A model generated the notes under the pieces. It ran no database searches, was not told the origin of the DNA, and saw only the letters and a list, made by a program, of their open reading frames with translations. Source: Thinopyrum elongatum (lineage: Eukaryota; Streptophyta; Magnoliopsida; Poales; Poaceae). Taken from it: a DNA stretch of 64,000 nucleotides. The first letter of the stretch is position 1. Every line of letters begins with the position of its first letter. The position numbers and the translations under genes were made by a program. The DNA lies in contig CM022300.1 in the NCBI GenBank assembly GCA_011799875.1, positions 108,389,201 through 108,453,200 of the forward strand. The letters run 5' to 3'. Below, piece after piece: positions 23,369 through 34,510 of this stretch.

Positions 23369-23765
23369 TTTTTTTTTAAGATCCAGCATTGCTGGCGTTT
23401 CACTGGCTTAGCAGAAAGCAGTGGAAAGGGTAACATGGTGGTGATCCTAGGATCAAAGCTGAAACAAGAGAGAAAAGGAAAGAAAAACAGTCCTAAAGGC
23501 TGTGTCTCTGAAATGAAATCTTCATGGCTGATCCCCAAACGGGGTCTCTACGTGGCTAGCACCTGCTAATCTCCATAGCTCAATCGCTTGCCGGATGGAG
23601 CTAATGATGTCGTTTTCTGCAGCCGTCTTGTTTCTGAAAGTGCAGGAGTTTCTCTCTTGCCAAATCTCCCACAGCGCTAATAGCAGCGTTGTTTTCACTC
23701 CTTTTCTGAATGTTGGCGTGCTTCCGTCGATGATGGCAAGATCAATACCGGTTGAGGCCAATATA
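23369..23765 (-). pseudogene. LINE 3' end fragment, minus strand
   Basis: A run of nine T at 23369-23377 is the inverted poly-A tail. Upstream on the minus strand is a frame containing LLLALWEIWQERNSCTFRNK and IRQAIELWRLAGA (23522-23761), which matches the C-terminal zinc-binding region of plant LINE ORF2. It is truncated at its 5' end inside the surrounding plus-strand LINE. No clear TSD was found. Confidence 0.65.
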
Positions 23766-23960
23766 GCGGCTCATGGGTTAGCTAAGCATAGTTTTTTAAT
23801 TTGATTTTTCATGTATCTGGGACGATGAGGCCCCTAACTTTATCTTAGTCAGCTTGGTGAACGATGTAGTAACAATTTTCTCAAATGGATAAAGCTTGAC
23901 GAATGGAATTAAAAAGATCGAACTTGTGTTTTCACACGAAATAACATAATAACCAGAGCG
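23745..23960 (+). pseudogene. LINE 3' remnant, plus strand
   Basis: VEANIAAHGLAKHSFLI (about 23751-23801) resembles the end of a plant LINE RNase H domain. It probably continues the plus-strand LINE of 22371-23345 after the minus-strand insertion. No intact poly-A tail is visible. Confidence 0.4.
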
Positions 23961-24072
23961 AAGCTTGAATAAGGCGATTTACAAGCAGACCGGTTCATGT
24001 AGTATGTATATATGTATGTATGTATACTATCCAAAAGCATGAAAGTCGAGGGTAGCAGGTACCTAGACGTTG

Positions 24073-24321
24073 GCGAACCAATCTGTGGTTGGGATGGTTA
24101 GGTGGACAGTGGTATCCCCAGCTCGTCAGGTCTCAAGTCCTGGTGCTCGCATTTATCCTGGAATTATTTCATGATTTCCGGCGATACGCTTTCAGTGGAA
24201 GGAGACGTTCCCATCGACTACGAGACGCTCGTATGGATAGGATATACGTGTGTACGTTTATAAGGGTGAGTGTATGCGCGTTTATATGAACGCTTGCGTC
24301 TGTACTGTGTTTAAAAAAAAT
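24073..24321 (+). mobile_element. Au-type SINE, intact
   Basis: It begins GCGAACCAATCTGTGGTTGG, holds pol III A-box-like (GTGGTTGGGATGG) and B-box-like (GTCTCAAGTCC) segments, and ends in GTACTGTGTTT plus an A-run. It is flanked by a perfect 13-bp TSD, TACCTAGACGTTG, at 24060-24072 and 24322-24334. The sequence is very close to the Au SINE known from Aegilops and wheat. About 249 bp, slightly longer than usual variants are short of; a small internal stretch after the ACGAGACG segment appears shortened relative to the family. Confidence 0.88.
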
Positions 24322-24334
24322 TACCTAGACGTTG

Positions 24335-25120
24335 ACCCGTCGCCTTCTGGGTCTGCAAGCAAGCAAGCAAAGCGAGACGACGAAAGCTAAAAGACACACG
24401 AATATCGGGGGAGAACAGCATAATTCAGGAAACGGATACGCATCCACCGTCTGAAAAAGCGTTCCACCGGGGACGTACGAGACCATGTTCAATCCACGCA
24501 ACCTTTTTCGTCCGATTCGGAAAAGCGGTCACCCTGAGAAAACCCGGGTCGATCACTTTCTGCGACCGGGTGAAACGTCGTTCACCCGGTCGCCTGCTGC
24601 TGCCACCCCCCAAATACCGACGCCGACGACGAGACGGGGCGCGAACGCAGTGCGTCGACGAGCAGATCACGCGCGCGCACGCGCACCGGAGGAGGTGAAG
24701 GAGTACGGCGCACGGACGCCAGCTCGCACCATCAGCTTCAGCTGGCCGGCGGCTACCCCGCGATCATTGCGTGCTCGGCCGGTGCTGTGCATGCGCGCGT
24801 GGAGGAGCAGGTGGCTAGCTACGGACGGGATCCTCGTCTGGTTGACGTCCCCGTCCCTTTCCGGTACGGGGAAAAGGGCGGTCAAACCGTGTCGCTGCTG
24901 CTTGGTGCCATTCGTTGGCGCTGGTGTCATGGGATGTAACGGTGGCGGCCGCTTGGTTAACCACCCGTTTGTCTCCTCCCTCAATCAAGAGAGAGAGAGA
25001 GAGAGAAACCACCCGTTTGTCTCGTTGTAACCAAGATTATTAAGCAGCTGGGAAGGATTGTTTAGTCCAAGCAAACAGGCCCAATTGGACTGGAGAGAGC
25101 TCATAGACTTCTTTTTTAGT
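24335..25120. other. Unassigned, GC-rich, possibly low-copy DNA
   Basis: No transposon signature recognised. Open frames on both strands overlap (24485-25030 plus, 24667-24984 minus) and neither shows a domain. A (GA)n run at 24988-25005 is bracketed by a perfect 17-bp direct repeat (AACCACCCGTTTGTCTC at 24959-24975 and 25007-25023). Confidence 0.35.
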
Positions 25121-25985
25121 GGAGCTGGTATACTTGAGGAACTCCCACGTACGTATACATTCCTGCTCTCCCATGTACGCGACGCCGGTTACGTCCTTGT
25201 CCTAGTGACCCCGGTTCGTGGACGGCAGGTGTGATTTTCCCCTCCGGCCTTTTAGTCATGCGGGGATGCCAAACTTGGAATTCGATAGCGTGTTCTTCGA
25301 GGTTTTGTCCCGATCTGATTTGTTCAACGGCAATGGTTTCGTCTTTGATGAGCCATCTTGGAGGTCCGTAAAGCTGCTTATCAACGATAGAGCCGCTTCG
25401 AGCTCGGGTGTGAAGGTGATCCATCATTTTTTTTTCTTTGGTAGCTGTTATGGTGGTTCCAGAGGCTGGTGACAGGCGTTGGTGTCAAATTCAGAGGTTT
25501 CTTCGGTCTTGATTGTAATTTTACTTCTTGATTGTTGTTCCTTTGTGCAAAGGCTGGCGTTTTGCCGTCTTTTTAGTTTTGCCAGGTCGGTTTGTACGTA
25601 ACTTATACTAGGATCCTTATGATATAAATAAGACACATATTACCATGAAAATAAATAAAGATATACTGTTCCGGGGAAAGCGCATCGATGCGTGTGCCCC
25701 GGCCGATGACGCAAGGGAGGGAGCAACGATTACAAATTATTTCCCGTGGATCCCTAAAAAAAAAGTATTTCCGGTGGACACAAACAATTTCATACCAACT
25801 CTACGGAACCAACCTTTAGATTTTAAAGTGAAATCCCAAGCTCCCCTGCGAAGGAAAAAAAGAAATTTCAAACAAGTAGTAGGGGCATAAACTTGCTTAG
25901 CTAGTTGTGACGTACACTAGTAAAAGGAAGAATCCGAATCATAGCAGCTATTAAAATAAGACGGCATGCGAGCGGGCGGAGTGGA
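25121..25985. other. Possible LINE 3' tail and unassigned DNA
   Basis: 25200-25620 resembles Triticeae LINE 3' untranslated sequence (GGTGGTTCCAGAGGCTGGTG, then T/G-rich DNA). No poly-A tail or TSD was found. 25640-25985 holds nothing recognisable. Confidence 0.3.
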
Positions 25986-26398
25986 AGCCGAATGCCAATG
26001 ACACTTTCGTCGGATGGGGCTCGCTTCGCGCGGAGGTGCACACCAAGGACTTCAGGACCATCCTTACGCTCACAATATGCATGGAACTATGAAAGCATAG
26101 AAACGCGGTCGTCTTTGATCATGCCACGTCAACGGTTGAGCAAGTACTATCAACAGTGCTACGGAAGGCCGAGCTTGGGTGGCGGCAGGCCATATGTGCA
26201 CGGATGGGGAGGCGTTTTGTGGGCGGCTTCAGGAGTGGAGAGACTTGGGGTAGAGTCCAATTGGGATTAGGTGGTTAGATGAATTGTTTGGTGTGTCGCG
26301 TATGATTGTACTAACAGTTCATTGTGGTTGAGCTGTCTCTTTTTTTTTCTTCTTCAATATATGATACACACGCTTGTGCATATTTGAGGAAAAAAAAT
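25986..26398 (+). pseudogene. LINE ORF2 C-terminal fragment with poly-A tail
   Basis: In one plus-strand frame the segment near 26085-26180 reads KHRNAVVFDHATSTVEQVLS, followed by LRKAELGWRQA. This is the conserved C-terminal motif of plant LINEs, with the preceding W of ELW changed to a stop. The fragment ends with TTTGAGGAAAAAAAA at 26383-26398, typical of a LINE tail. The 5' end is truncated. Confidence 0.55.
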
Positions 26399-26513
26399 AG
26401 CTATTCTGATAGGCACGAACGAATTCACGGTTTCTGACAAAACCGTTGCATTGCTCCTGCACCTTGATGGCATGGATTGTTCCGAAAAGAAGCAGCAAAA
26501 TTAGTACCATGTC
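26399..26513. other. Short unassigned spacer
   Basis: 115 bp between two LINE copies. It ends at the TSD of the next LINE. Confidence 0.4.
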
Positions 26514-27572
26514 AACCATCAAACACAAGCTTTCTCGCGTCTCTCCCCTCCCCCTCACGTCACCTTCCCTCGGGCGGCGTCAGGGGCCCCTGATCCCGCG
26601 CCGCCAGCCCCTCCCCGCTCCTCCATCCCCAGCCGCCGCTGCCGTCGGCAAGGGCCGTGGTGGCGGCGGGCCCTACACCGCAGATCCAGGGCGGGTGGTC
26701 GTCGCGGCAGATCCGGTGAGGTGGAGGCGGCGTCTCATGCGGGGAGGCCGGGGGCGGCAGTCAGGGCGGCGCCCCTGCTGCGCGGCGGCGATGGGATCCT
26801 ACATGGCCGGCGGTGTGGCGGCCGCGGGCACATGGGTGGCTCCGATGGCTGCGGATCTGGCGTCCTGTCCAGATCCGTCTCGGTACGGCCTTGGCCGGCC
26901 GATGGCGCGAGGAGGACCGGTGAGGGGCGGCTGGAGGCTCCCTGCCGGCGTGCCGACGGCGGCCTTCGTCTCCATGGCGAGGCTCCGTTCGGTTCCAGCC
27001 AGCTGCGAGGTTGGGGGGACACGACTTCCGGTGAAAATCGCCGACTTCGGTCATGGCGTACGATGGCGGCGCCTATGACGTCGTTCCCTTCTCGAGGCAT
27101 CGTTGTTGCAGGTCGTGGCACCCCACTCGTGATGCTCTGGGGAAAACCCTAGATCTGGATCTACCGGATCGAACGATGCCTTTGATGCCGTTGTCCCTCC
27201 TGAGGGCATCGTTTTGGAGCAAGTGCTAGTTGGACGGGACAAGTGGAAGAGCCGTATCTCATCCACCGCAAGGCCGACGGCGGATCCCGGTGGCATGGTG
27301 CTGCGGAGGTTTGGCGACGGGCGCGTGTGGACGGATTCGTGCAGGATGGTGGAGTTGTTTGGCGTCGTGGTGGCGTCGATGGCAGGCCAGGCAAGGTCGA
27401 TGGGCCAGTTGCTGCTCTGGAGGTGGACCGGTGGAAGATGGCGGCGTCGGCCTCTGAGTGTGCGTCGGTCCGGTATGGGACCCGGTCCCAGTGTGTGGCT
27501 GGGCTGGGGCATCCGGCTTTAAATGTTAGGGTTTGGTGCGATGTCCGTTTGGTATTAGGCCTGGATATTTGG

Positions 27573-29317
27573 TGAAGGAAATATGCCCTAGAGGCAATAA
27601 TAAAGTTGTTATTTATATTTCCTTATATCATGATAATTTTTTTTATTCATGCTAGAATTGTATTAACCGGAAATTTGATACATGTGTGAATACATAGACA
27701 AAACAAAATGTCCCTAGTATGCCTCTACTTGACTAGCTCGTTAATCAAAGATGGTTAAGTTTCCTAACCATAGACATGTGTTGTCATTTGATGAACGGGA
27801 TCACATCATTAGGAGAATGATGTGATGGACAAGACCCATCCGTTAGCTTAGCATAATGATCGTTAAGTTTTATTGCTATTGCTTTCTTCATGACTTATAC
27901 ACATTCCTCTGACTATGAGATTATGCAACTCCCGAATACCGAAGAACACCTTGTGTGCTATCAAACGTCACAACGTGACTGGGTGATCATAAAGATGCTC
28001 TACAGGTGTCTCCGAAGGTGTTTGTTGGGTTGACATAGATCGAGATTAGGATTTGTCACTCCGTGTATCGGAGAGGTATCTCTGGGCCCTCTCGGTAATG
28101 CACATCATATGAAGCCTTGCAAGCAATGTGACTAATGAGTTAGTTACGGGATGATGCACTACGGAACGAGTAAAGAGACTTGCCGGTAACGAGATTGAAC
28201 TAGGTATGATGATACCGACGATCGAATCTCGGGCAAGTAACATACCGATGACAAAGGGAATAACGTATGTTATTATGCGGTTTGACCGATAAAGATCTTC
28301 GTAGAATATGTAGGAGCCAATATGAGCATCCAGGTTCCGCTATTGGTTATTGACCGGAGATATGTCTCGGTCATGTCTACATAGTTCTCGAACCCGTAGG
28401 GTCCGCACGCTTAACGTTCGATGACGATTTGTATTATGAGTTATGTGATTTGATGACCGAAGATAGTTCGGAGTCCCGGATGAGATCACGGACATGACGA
28501 GGAGTCTCGAAATGGTCGAGAGGTAAAGATCGATATATTGGAAGGCTATATTCGGACATCGGAAAGGTTCCGAGTGATTCGGGTATTTTTCGGAGTACCG
28601 GAGAGTTACGGGAATTCGCCGGGGGAAGTAGTGGGCCTTAATGGGCCATACGGGAAAGGAGAGAAGGGCCTCAAGGGGTGGCCGCGCGCCCTCCCATGGG
28701 CTGGTCCGAATTGGACTAGGAGGGGGCGCCGCCCCCCTCCTTCCTTCTCCCCTCTTCCTCCTTCCCTCCTTCTCCTACTAGGAATAGGAAAGAGGAGGGG
28801 AATCCTACTTGGACTGGGGAGTCCTAGTAGGATTCCCCACACCTGGCGCGCCCCTCTTGGGCCGGCCACCTCTTCCCTCCCCTCCTTTATATACGTGGCC
28901 AGGGGGGCACCCCAATAGCACATCAAAGTCTCTCTTAGCCGTGTGCGGTGCCCCCCTCCATAGTTACACACCTCGGTCATATCGTCGTAGTGCTTAGGCG
29001 AAGCCCTGCGCCGGTAACTTCATCATCACCGTCGCCACGCCGTCGTGCTGACGGAACTCTCCCTCGGCCTCAACTGGATCAAGAGTACGAGGGACGTCAT
29101 CGAGCTGAACGTGTGCTGAACACGGAGGTGCCGTACGTTCGGTGCTAGGATCGGTCGGATCGTGAAGACGTACGACTACATCAACCGCGTTGATAAACGC
29201 TTCCGCTTTCGGTCTACAAGGGTACGTGGACACACTCTCTCGCTTGTTGCTATGCATCACATAGATAGATCTTGCGTGTTCGTAGGAATTTTTTTGAAAT
29301 TACTACGTTCCCCAACA
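27573..29317 (+). repeat. BARE-type 5' LTR
   Basis: TGAAGG...CCCCAACA. It has a perfect 13-bp inverted repeat (GGGGAATCCTACT / AGTAGGATTCCCC, about 28797-28838) upstream of a TATA-like TTTATATACG near 28885. By eye it differs from the 3' LTR at about 25-30 positions, mostly transitions. Confidence 0.92.
28885..28894 (+). promoter_or_regulatory. TATA-like box of the BARE 5' LTR
   Basis: TTTATATACG lies about 50 bp after a perfect 13-bp inverted repeat. It is the likely promoter of the element; the same sequence occurs in the 3' LTR near 35825. Confidence 0.55.
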
Positions 29318-29318
29318 G

Positions 29319-29334
29319 TGGCATCCGAGCCAGG
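29319..29334 (+). promoter_or_regulatory. Primer binding site, variant
   Basis: TGGCATCCGAGCCAGG, 1 bp after the 5' LTR. It differs at two positions from the standard TGGTATCAGAGCCAGG initiator-Met match. Confidence 0.65.
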
Positions 29335-30581
29335 TCTATGCGTAGATGTTATATGCACGAGTAGAACACAAAGAGTTATGGGCGATAATAGTCATACTGC
29401 TTACCAGCATGTCATACTTTGATTCGGCGGTATTGTTGGATGAAGCGGCCCAGACCGACATTACATGACCGCGTTGATGAGACTGGTTCTACCGCCGTGC
29501 TTCGCACACAGGTGGCTAGTGGGTGTCTGTTTCTCCAACTTTAGTTGAATCGAGTGTGACTACGCCCGGTCCTTGTTGAAGGTTAAAACATCAAACTTGA
29601 CAAAAAATCGTTGTGGTTTTTGATGCGTAGGTAAGAACGGTTCTTGCTCAGCCCGTAGCAGCCACGTAAAACTTGCAACAACAAAGTAGAGGACGTCTAA
29701 CTTGTTTTTGCAGGGCATGTTGTGATGTGATATGGTCAAGACGTGATGATATATAAATTGTTGTATGAGATGACCATATTTGTAAAAGTTATCGGCAACT
29801 GGCAGGAGCCTTATGGTTGTCGCTTTATTGTATGAAATGCAATCGCCATGTCATTGCTTTACTTTATCACTATGCGGTAGCGATAGTCGTAGAAGCAATA
29901 GTTGGCGAGGCGACAACGACGCTACGATGAAGATCAAGGTGTCAAGCCGGTGACGATGGAAATCATGACGGTGCTTTGGAGATGGAGATCAAAGACACAA
30001 GATGATGATGGCCATATCATGTCACATATTTTGATTGCATGTGATGTTTATCTATTATGCATCTTATTTTGCTTAGTACGGCGGTAGCATTATAAGATGA
30101 TCCCTCACTAAAAATTTCAAGGTATAAGTGTTCTCCCTAAGTATGCACCGTTGCGACAGTTCGTCGTGCCGAGACACCACGTGATGATCGGGTGTGATAA
30201 GCTCTACGTTCAAATACAACGGGTGCAAGACAGTTTTGCACACGCGGAATACTCGGGTTAAACTTGACGAGCCTAGCATATGCAGATATGGCCTCGGAAC
30301 ACTGAGAACGAAAGGTCGAGCGTGAATCATATAGTAGATATGACCAACATAGAGATGTTCATCATTGAAAGCTACTCCATCTCACGTGATGATCGGACAA
30401 GGTTTAGTTGATATGGATCACGTGATCATTTAGATGACTAGAGGGATGTCTATCTAAGTGGGAGTTCTTAAGTAATATGATTAATTGAACTTTAATTTAT
30501 CATGAACTTAGTCCTGATAGTATTTGCAAATTATGTTGTAGATCAATAGCTCGCGTATAGCTCCCCTGTTTTATTTTTGAT
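29335..30581 (+). other. BARE 5' untranslated leader
   Basis: About 1.2 kb between the primer site and gag with no sizeable frame, as is normal for this group. It presumably holds packaging and translation signals. Confidence 0.6.
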
Positions 30582-31394
30582 ATGTTCCTAGAGAAAACTA
30601 AGTTGAAAGATGATAGTAGCAATGATGCGGACTGGTTCCGTGATCTGAGGATTATCCTCATTGCTGCACAGAAGAATTATGTCCTTGATGCACCGCTAGA
30701 TGGCAGACCTATTGCAGGAGCAGATGCAAACGTTATGAACGTTTAGCAAGCTTGATATGATGACTACTTGATAGTTTAGTGCGCCATGATTTACGGCTTA
30801 GAACCGGGACTTCAAAAACGTTTTGAACGCCACGGAGCATATGAGATGTTCCAAGAGCTGAAATCGGTATTTCAGACTCATGCCCGTGTCGAGAGGTATG
30901 AGACCTCTGACAAATACTTTGCCTACAAGATGGAGGAGAATAACTCAACCAGTGAGCATATGCTCAGAATATCTGGGTACTACAATCGCTTGAATCAAGT
31001 GGGAGTTGATCTTCCAGATAAAATAGTGATTGACAGAGTTCTCTAGTCACTATCACCAAGTTACTAGAACTTCGCGATGAACTATAATATGCAAGGGATG
31101 AATAAGACAATTCCTGAGCTCTTCGCGATGCTAAAGGCTGCGAAGGTAAAGATCAAAAAGGAGCATCAAGTGTTGATGGTTAACAAGACCACTAGTTTCA
31201 AGAAAAAGGGCAAAGGGAAGAAGGGGAACTTCAAGAAGAATAGCAAGCAAGTTGCTACTCCCGAGAAGAAGCCCAAGTCTGGACCTAAGCCTGAAACTGA
31301 GTGCTTCTACTGCAAAGGGACTGGTCATTGGAAGCGGAACTGCCCCAAGTATTTGGCGGATAAGAAGGATGGCAAAGTGAACAAAGGTATATTT
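30582..31394 (+). pseudogene. gag: gag of the BARE-type element
   Basis: The frame starts at ATG 30582 and shows the Copia gag order: NDADWFRDLRIILIAAQKNY, then LEPGLQKRFERHGAYEMFQE, then YNMQGMNKTIPELFAMLKAA. A CCHC zinc knuckle (CFYCKGTGHWKRNC) lies at 31302-31343 and a Lys-rich stretch precedes it. In-frame stops interrupt it at 30744, 30753, 30777 and about 31044, so no intact capsid protein can be made. Gag would form the virus-like particle and bind RNA in the cytoplasm. Confidence 0.85.
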
Positions 31395-31601
31395 GATATA
31401 CATGTTATTGATGTGTATTTTACTAGTGTTCATAGTAGCCCCTGGGTATTTGATACTGGTTCAGTTGCTAACATTAGTAACTCAAAACAGGAGTTGCAAA
31501 ATGAACAGAGATTAGTTAATGACGAGGTGACGATGTGTGTTGGAAGTGATTCCAAGGTTGATAAGATCACCATCGCACACTCCCTCTACCTTCGGGATTA
31601 G
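31395..31601 (+). pseudogene. Aspartic protease region of the BARE-type element
   Basis: In frame with the zinc knuckle, WVFDTGSVANI carries the DTGS active-site motif at 31452-31463. The frame then closes with a stop at 31601, and the region up to 31718 is shifted, so the protease is incomplete. Confidence 0.75.
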
Positions 31602-31717
31602 TGTTGGACCTAAATAAATGTTATTTGGTATTTGCGTTGAGCATGAATATGATTGGATCATGTTTATTGCGATACGGTTATTCATTTAAGTCAGAGAATA
31701 ATTGTTGTTCTGTTTAA

Positions 31718-32667
31718 ATGAATAAAACCTTCTATGGTCATACACTCAATATAAATGGTTTATTGAATCTCGATCGTAGTGATACAGATATTCATAATAT
31801 TGATGCCAAAAGATGCAAAGTTGATAATGATAATGCAACATATTTTGTGGCACTGCCGTTTAGGTCATATTGGTGTAAAGCGCATGAAGAAACTCCATTC
31901 GGATGGACTTTTGGAATCACTTGATTATGAATCATTTGATGCTTGCGAACCATGCCTCATGGGCAAGATGACTAAGACTCCGTTCTCCGGAACAATGGAG
32001 CGAGCTAATGACTTATTGGAAATAATACATATCGATGTATGCGGTCCGATGAGTGTTGAGGCTCACGGCGGGTATCGTTATTTTCTGACCTTCATAGATG
32101 ATTTGAGCAGATATGGGTTTATCTACTTGATGAAACATAAGCCTGAAACATTTGAAAAGTTCAAAAGAAATTCAGAGTGAAGTGGAAAATCATCGTAACA
32201 AGAAAATAAAATTTCTACGATCTGATCGTGGAGGTGAATATTTGAGTTATGAGTTTGGACTTCATTTGAAACAATGTGGAATAGTTTCACAACTCACGCC
32301 ACCTAGAACACCACAGCGTAATGGTGTGTCCGAACGTCATAACCGTACTTTATTAGATATCGTGCGATCTATGATGTCTCTTACCGATTTACCACTATCG
32401 TTTTGGCGTTATGCATTAGAGACAGCTGCATTCACGTTAAATAGGGCACCATCTAAATCGGTTGAGACGACACCATATGAACTGTGGTTTGGCAAGAAAC
32501 CTAAGTTGCTGTTTCTTAAAGTTTGGGATTGCGATGCTTATATGAAAAAGCTTCAGCCTGATACGCTCGAACCCAAATCGGAGAAGTGCGTCTTCATAGG
32601 ATACCCAAAAAGAAACTGTTGGGTACACCTTCTATCACAGATCCGAAGGCAAGATATTTGTTGCTAA
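31718..32667 (+). pseudogene. Integrase of the BARE-type element
   Basis: The HHCC zinc-binding motif (HCRLGH ... CEPC) is read in the frame of 31779-32180. The DDE core follows: D in IHIDVCGPMS, D in FIDDLSRYGF region, then in a second frame (32152-32667) SDRGGEY and the E of NGVSERHN. A frameshift near 32165 splits the core, and another near 32610 breaks the C-terminal part. The key acidic residues are present but not in a single frame. Confidence 0.8.
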
Positions 32668-32707
32668 GAATGGAACCTTTCTAGAGAAGGAGTTTCTCTC
32701 GAAAGAA

Positions 32708-33562
32708 GTGAGTGGGAGGAAAGTAGAACTTGATGAGGTAGTGGTACCTTCTCTTGAATTGGAAAGTAGTTCATCAATGAAATCAGTTCCAGTGATGCCT
32801 ACACCAATTAGTGAGGAAGCTAATGATGATGATCATGAAACTTCAGATCAAGTTACTATAGAACCTCGTAGGTCAACCAGAGTACGTTCCGCACCAGAGT
32901 GGTACGGTAATCCTGTTCTGGAAGTCATGTTACTAGACCATGACGAACCTACGAACTATGAGGAAGCGATGATGAGCCCAGATTCCGCGAAATGGCTTAA
33001 GGCCATGAAATCTGAGATGGGATCCATGTATGAGAACAAAGTATGGACTTTGGTTGACTTGCCCGATGATCGGCAAGTCATTGAGAATAAATGGATCTTC
33101 AAGAGGAAGACAGACGCTGATAGTAGTGTTTCTATCTACAAAGCTCGAATTGTCGCAAAAGGTTTTCGACAAGTTCAAGGTGTTGACTACGATGAGATTT
33201 TCTCACTCGTATTGATGCTTAAGTCTGTCCGAATCATGTTAGCAATTGCCGCATTTTATGAAATCTGGCAAATGGATGTCAAAACTGCAATCCTTGATGG
33301 ATTTATTAAAGAAGAGTTGTATATGATACAACCAGAAGGTTTTGTCAATCCTAAAGGTGCTAACAAAGTGTGCAAGCTCCAGCGATCCATCTATGGACTG
33401 GTGCAAGCATCTCGGAGTTGGAATATATGCTTTGATAAGTTGATCAAAGCATATAGTTTTATACAGACTTGCGGTGAAGCCTGTATTTACAAGAAAGTGA
33501 GTGGGAGCACTACAGTCTTTCTGATAAGTATATGTGAACGACATATTGTTGATCAGAAATGA
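32708..33562 (+). pseudogene. Reverse transcriptase of the BARE-type element
   Basis: A third frame carries the conserved Copia motifs: NKWIFKRKTDAD, YKARIVAKGFRQVQGVDYDE, QMDVKTAILDG (first catalytic Asp) and LQRSIYGLVQASRSWN. The YVDD box is changed to YVND and falls just after a frameshift near 33520, so the enzyme is inactive by both changes. Confidence 0.85.
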
Positions 33563-34235
33563 TGTAGAATTTTTTCTGGAAAGCATAAAGGAGTGTTTGA
33601 AAGGAGTTTTTTCAAAGAAAGACCTCGGTGAAGCTGCTTACAGATTGGGCATCAAGATCTATAGAGATAGATCAAGACGCTTGATAAGATTTTTCAATGA
33701 GTACATGCCTTGACAAGATTTTGAAGTAGTTCAAAATGGAACAGTCAAAGAAGGAGTTCTTGCCTGTGTTACAAGGTGTAAAATTGAGTAAGACTCAAAA
33801 CCCGACGACGGCAGAAGATAGAAAGAGATGAAAGTCATTCCCTATGCCTCAGTCATAGGTTCTATAAAGTATGCCATGCTATGTACCAGACCAGTTGTGT
33901 GCCTTGCTATGAGTTTAGCAAGGAGGTACGATAGTGATCCAGGAGTGGATCACTGGATAGCGGTCAAAGTTATCCTTAGTTACCTAAGAGGACTAAGGAA
34001 ATATTTCTCGGTTATGGAGGTGATAAAGAGTTCATCGTAAAGAGTTACGTCGATGCAAACTTTAACACCGATCTGGATGACTCTGAGTCTCAATCTGGAT
34101 ACATATTGAAAGTGGGAGCAATTAGCTAGAGTAGCTCCATGCAGAGCATTGTAGACATAGAAATTTGCAAAATACATACGGATCTGAATATGGCAGACCC
34201 GTTGACTAAACCTCTCTCACAAGCAAAACATGATC
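33563..34235 (+). pseudogene. RT C-terminus and RNase H remnant of the BARE-type element
   Basis: Short frames retain VIPYASVIGSIKYAMLCTRP (33828 on), a SYVDANFNTDLDD-like first RNase H Asp, and the final ICKIHTDLNMADPLTKPLS. Between the last two the central RNase H part, which normally holds the other catalytic acidic residues, is missing (junction near 34120-34150). Confidence 0.75.
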
Positions 34236-34241
34236 ACACCT

Positions 34242-34493
34242 TAGTAAACCCTTTGGGTGTTGGTCACATGGCGATGTGAACTATTGGTGTTAATCACATG
34301 GCGATGTGAACTAGATTATTGACTCTAGTAAACCCTTTGGGTGTTGGTCACATGGCGATGTGAACTATTGGTGTTAATCACATGGCGATGTGAACTAGAT
34401 TATTGACTCTAGTAAACCCTTTGGGTGTTGGTCACATGGCGATGTGAACTATTGGTGTTAATCACATGGCGATGTGAACTAGATTATTGACTC
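34242..34493 (+). repeat. Three perfect 84-bp tandem repeats before the 3' LTR
   Basis: Units at 34242-34325, 34326-34409 and 34410-34493. Each holds CACATGGCGATGTGAACTA twice, preceded by GTTGGT or GTTAAT. They lie between the end of pol and the polypurine tract. As all three are identical by eye, the amplification is recent. Confidence 0.9.
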
Positions 34494-34498
34494 TAGTG

Positions 34499-34510
34499 CA
34501 AGTGGGAGAC
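34499..34510 (+). promoter_or_regulatory. Polypurine tract of the BARE-type element
   Basis: CAAGTGGGAGAC immediately precedes the 3' LTR start TGAAGG. Confidence 0.8.

Noticed and set aside
26446..27575. Overlapping open frames of up to 210 codons that look like a gene
   Set aside because: They lie in the GC-rich leader of a LINE, overlap on both strands and have no domain.
28538..28997. Open frames up to 126 codons in the BARE LTRs (repeated at 35478-35937)
   Set aside because: They lie in LTR promoter and leader DNA on both strands; no domain and no coding role known there.
34242..34493. Regular direct repeats that might suggest a CRISPR array
   Set aside because: The repeats are contiguous without variable spacers and belong to a plant retrotransposon.
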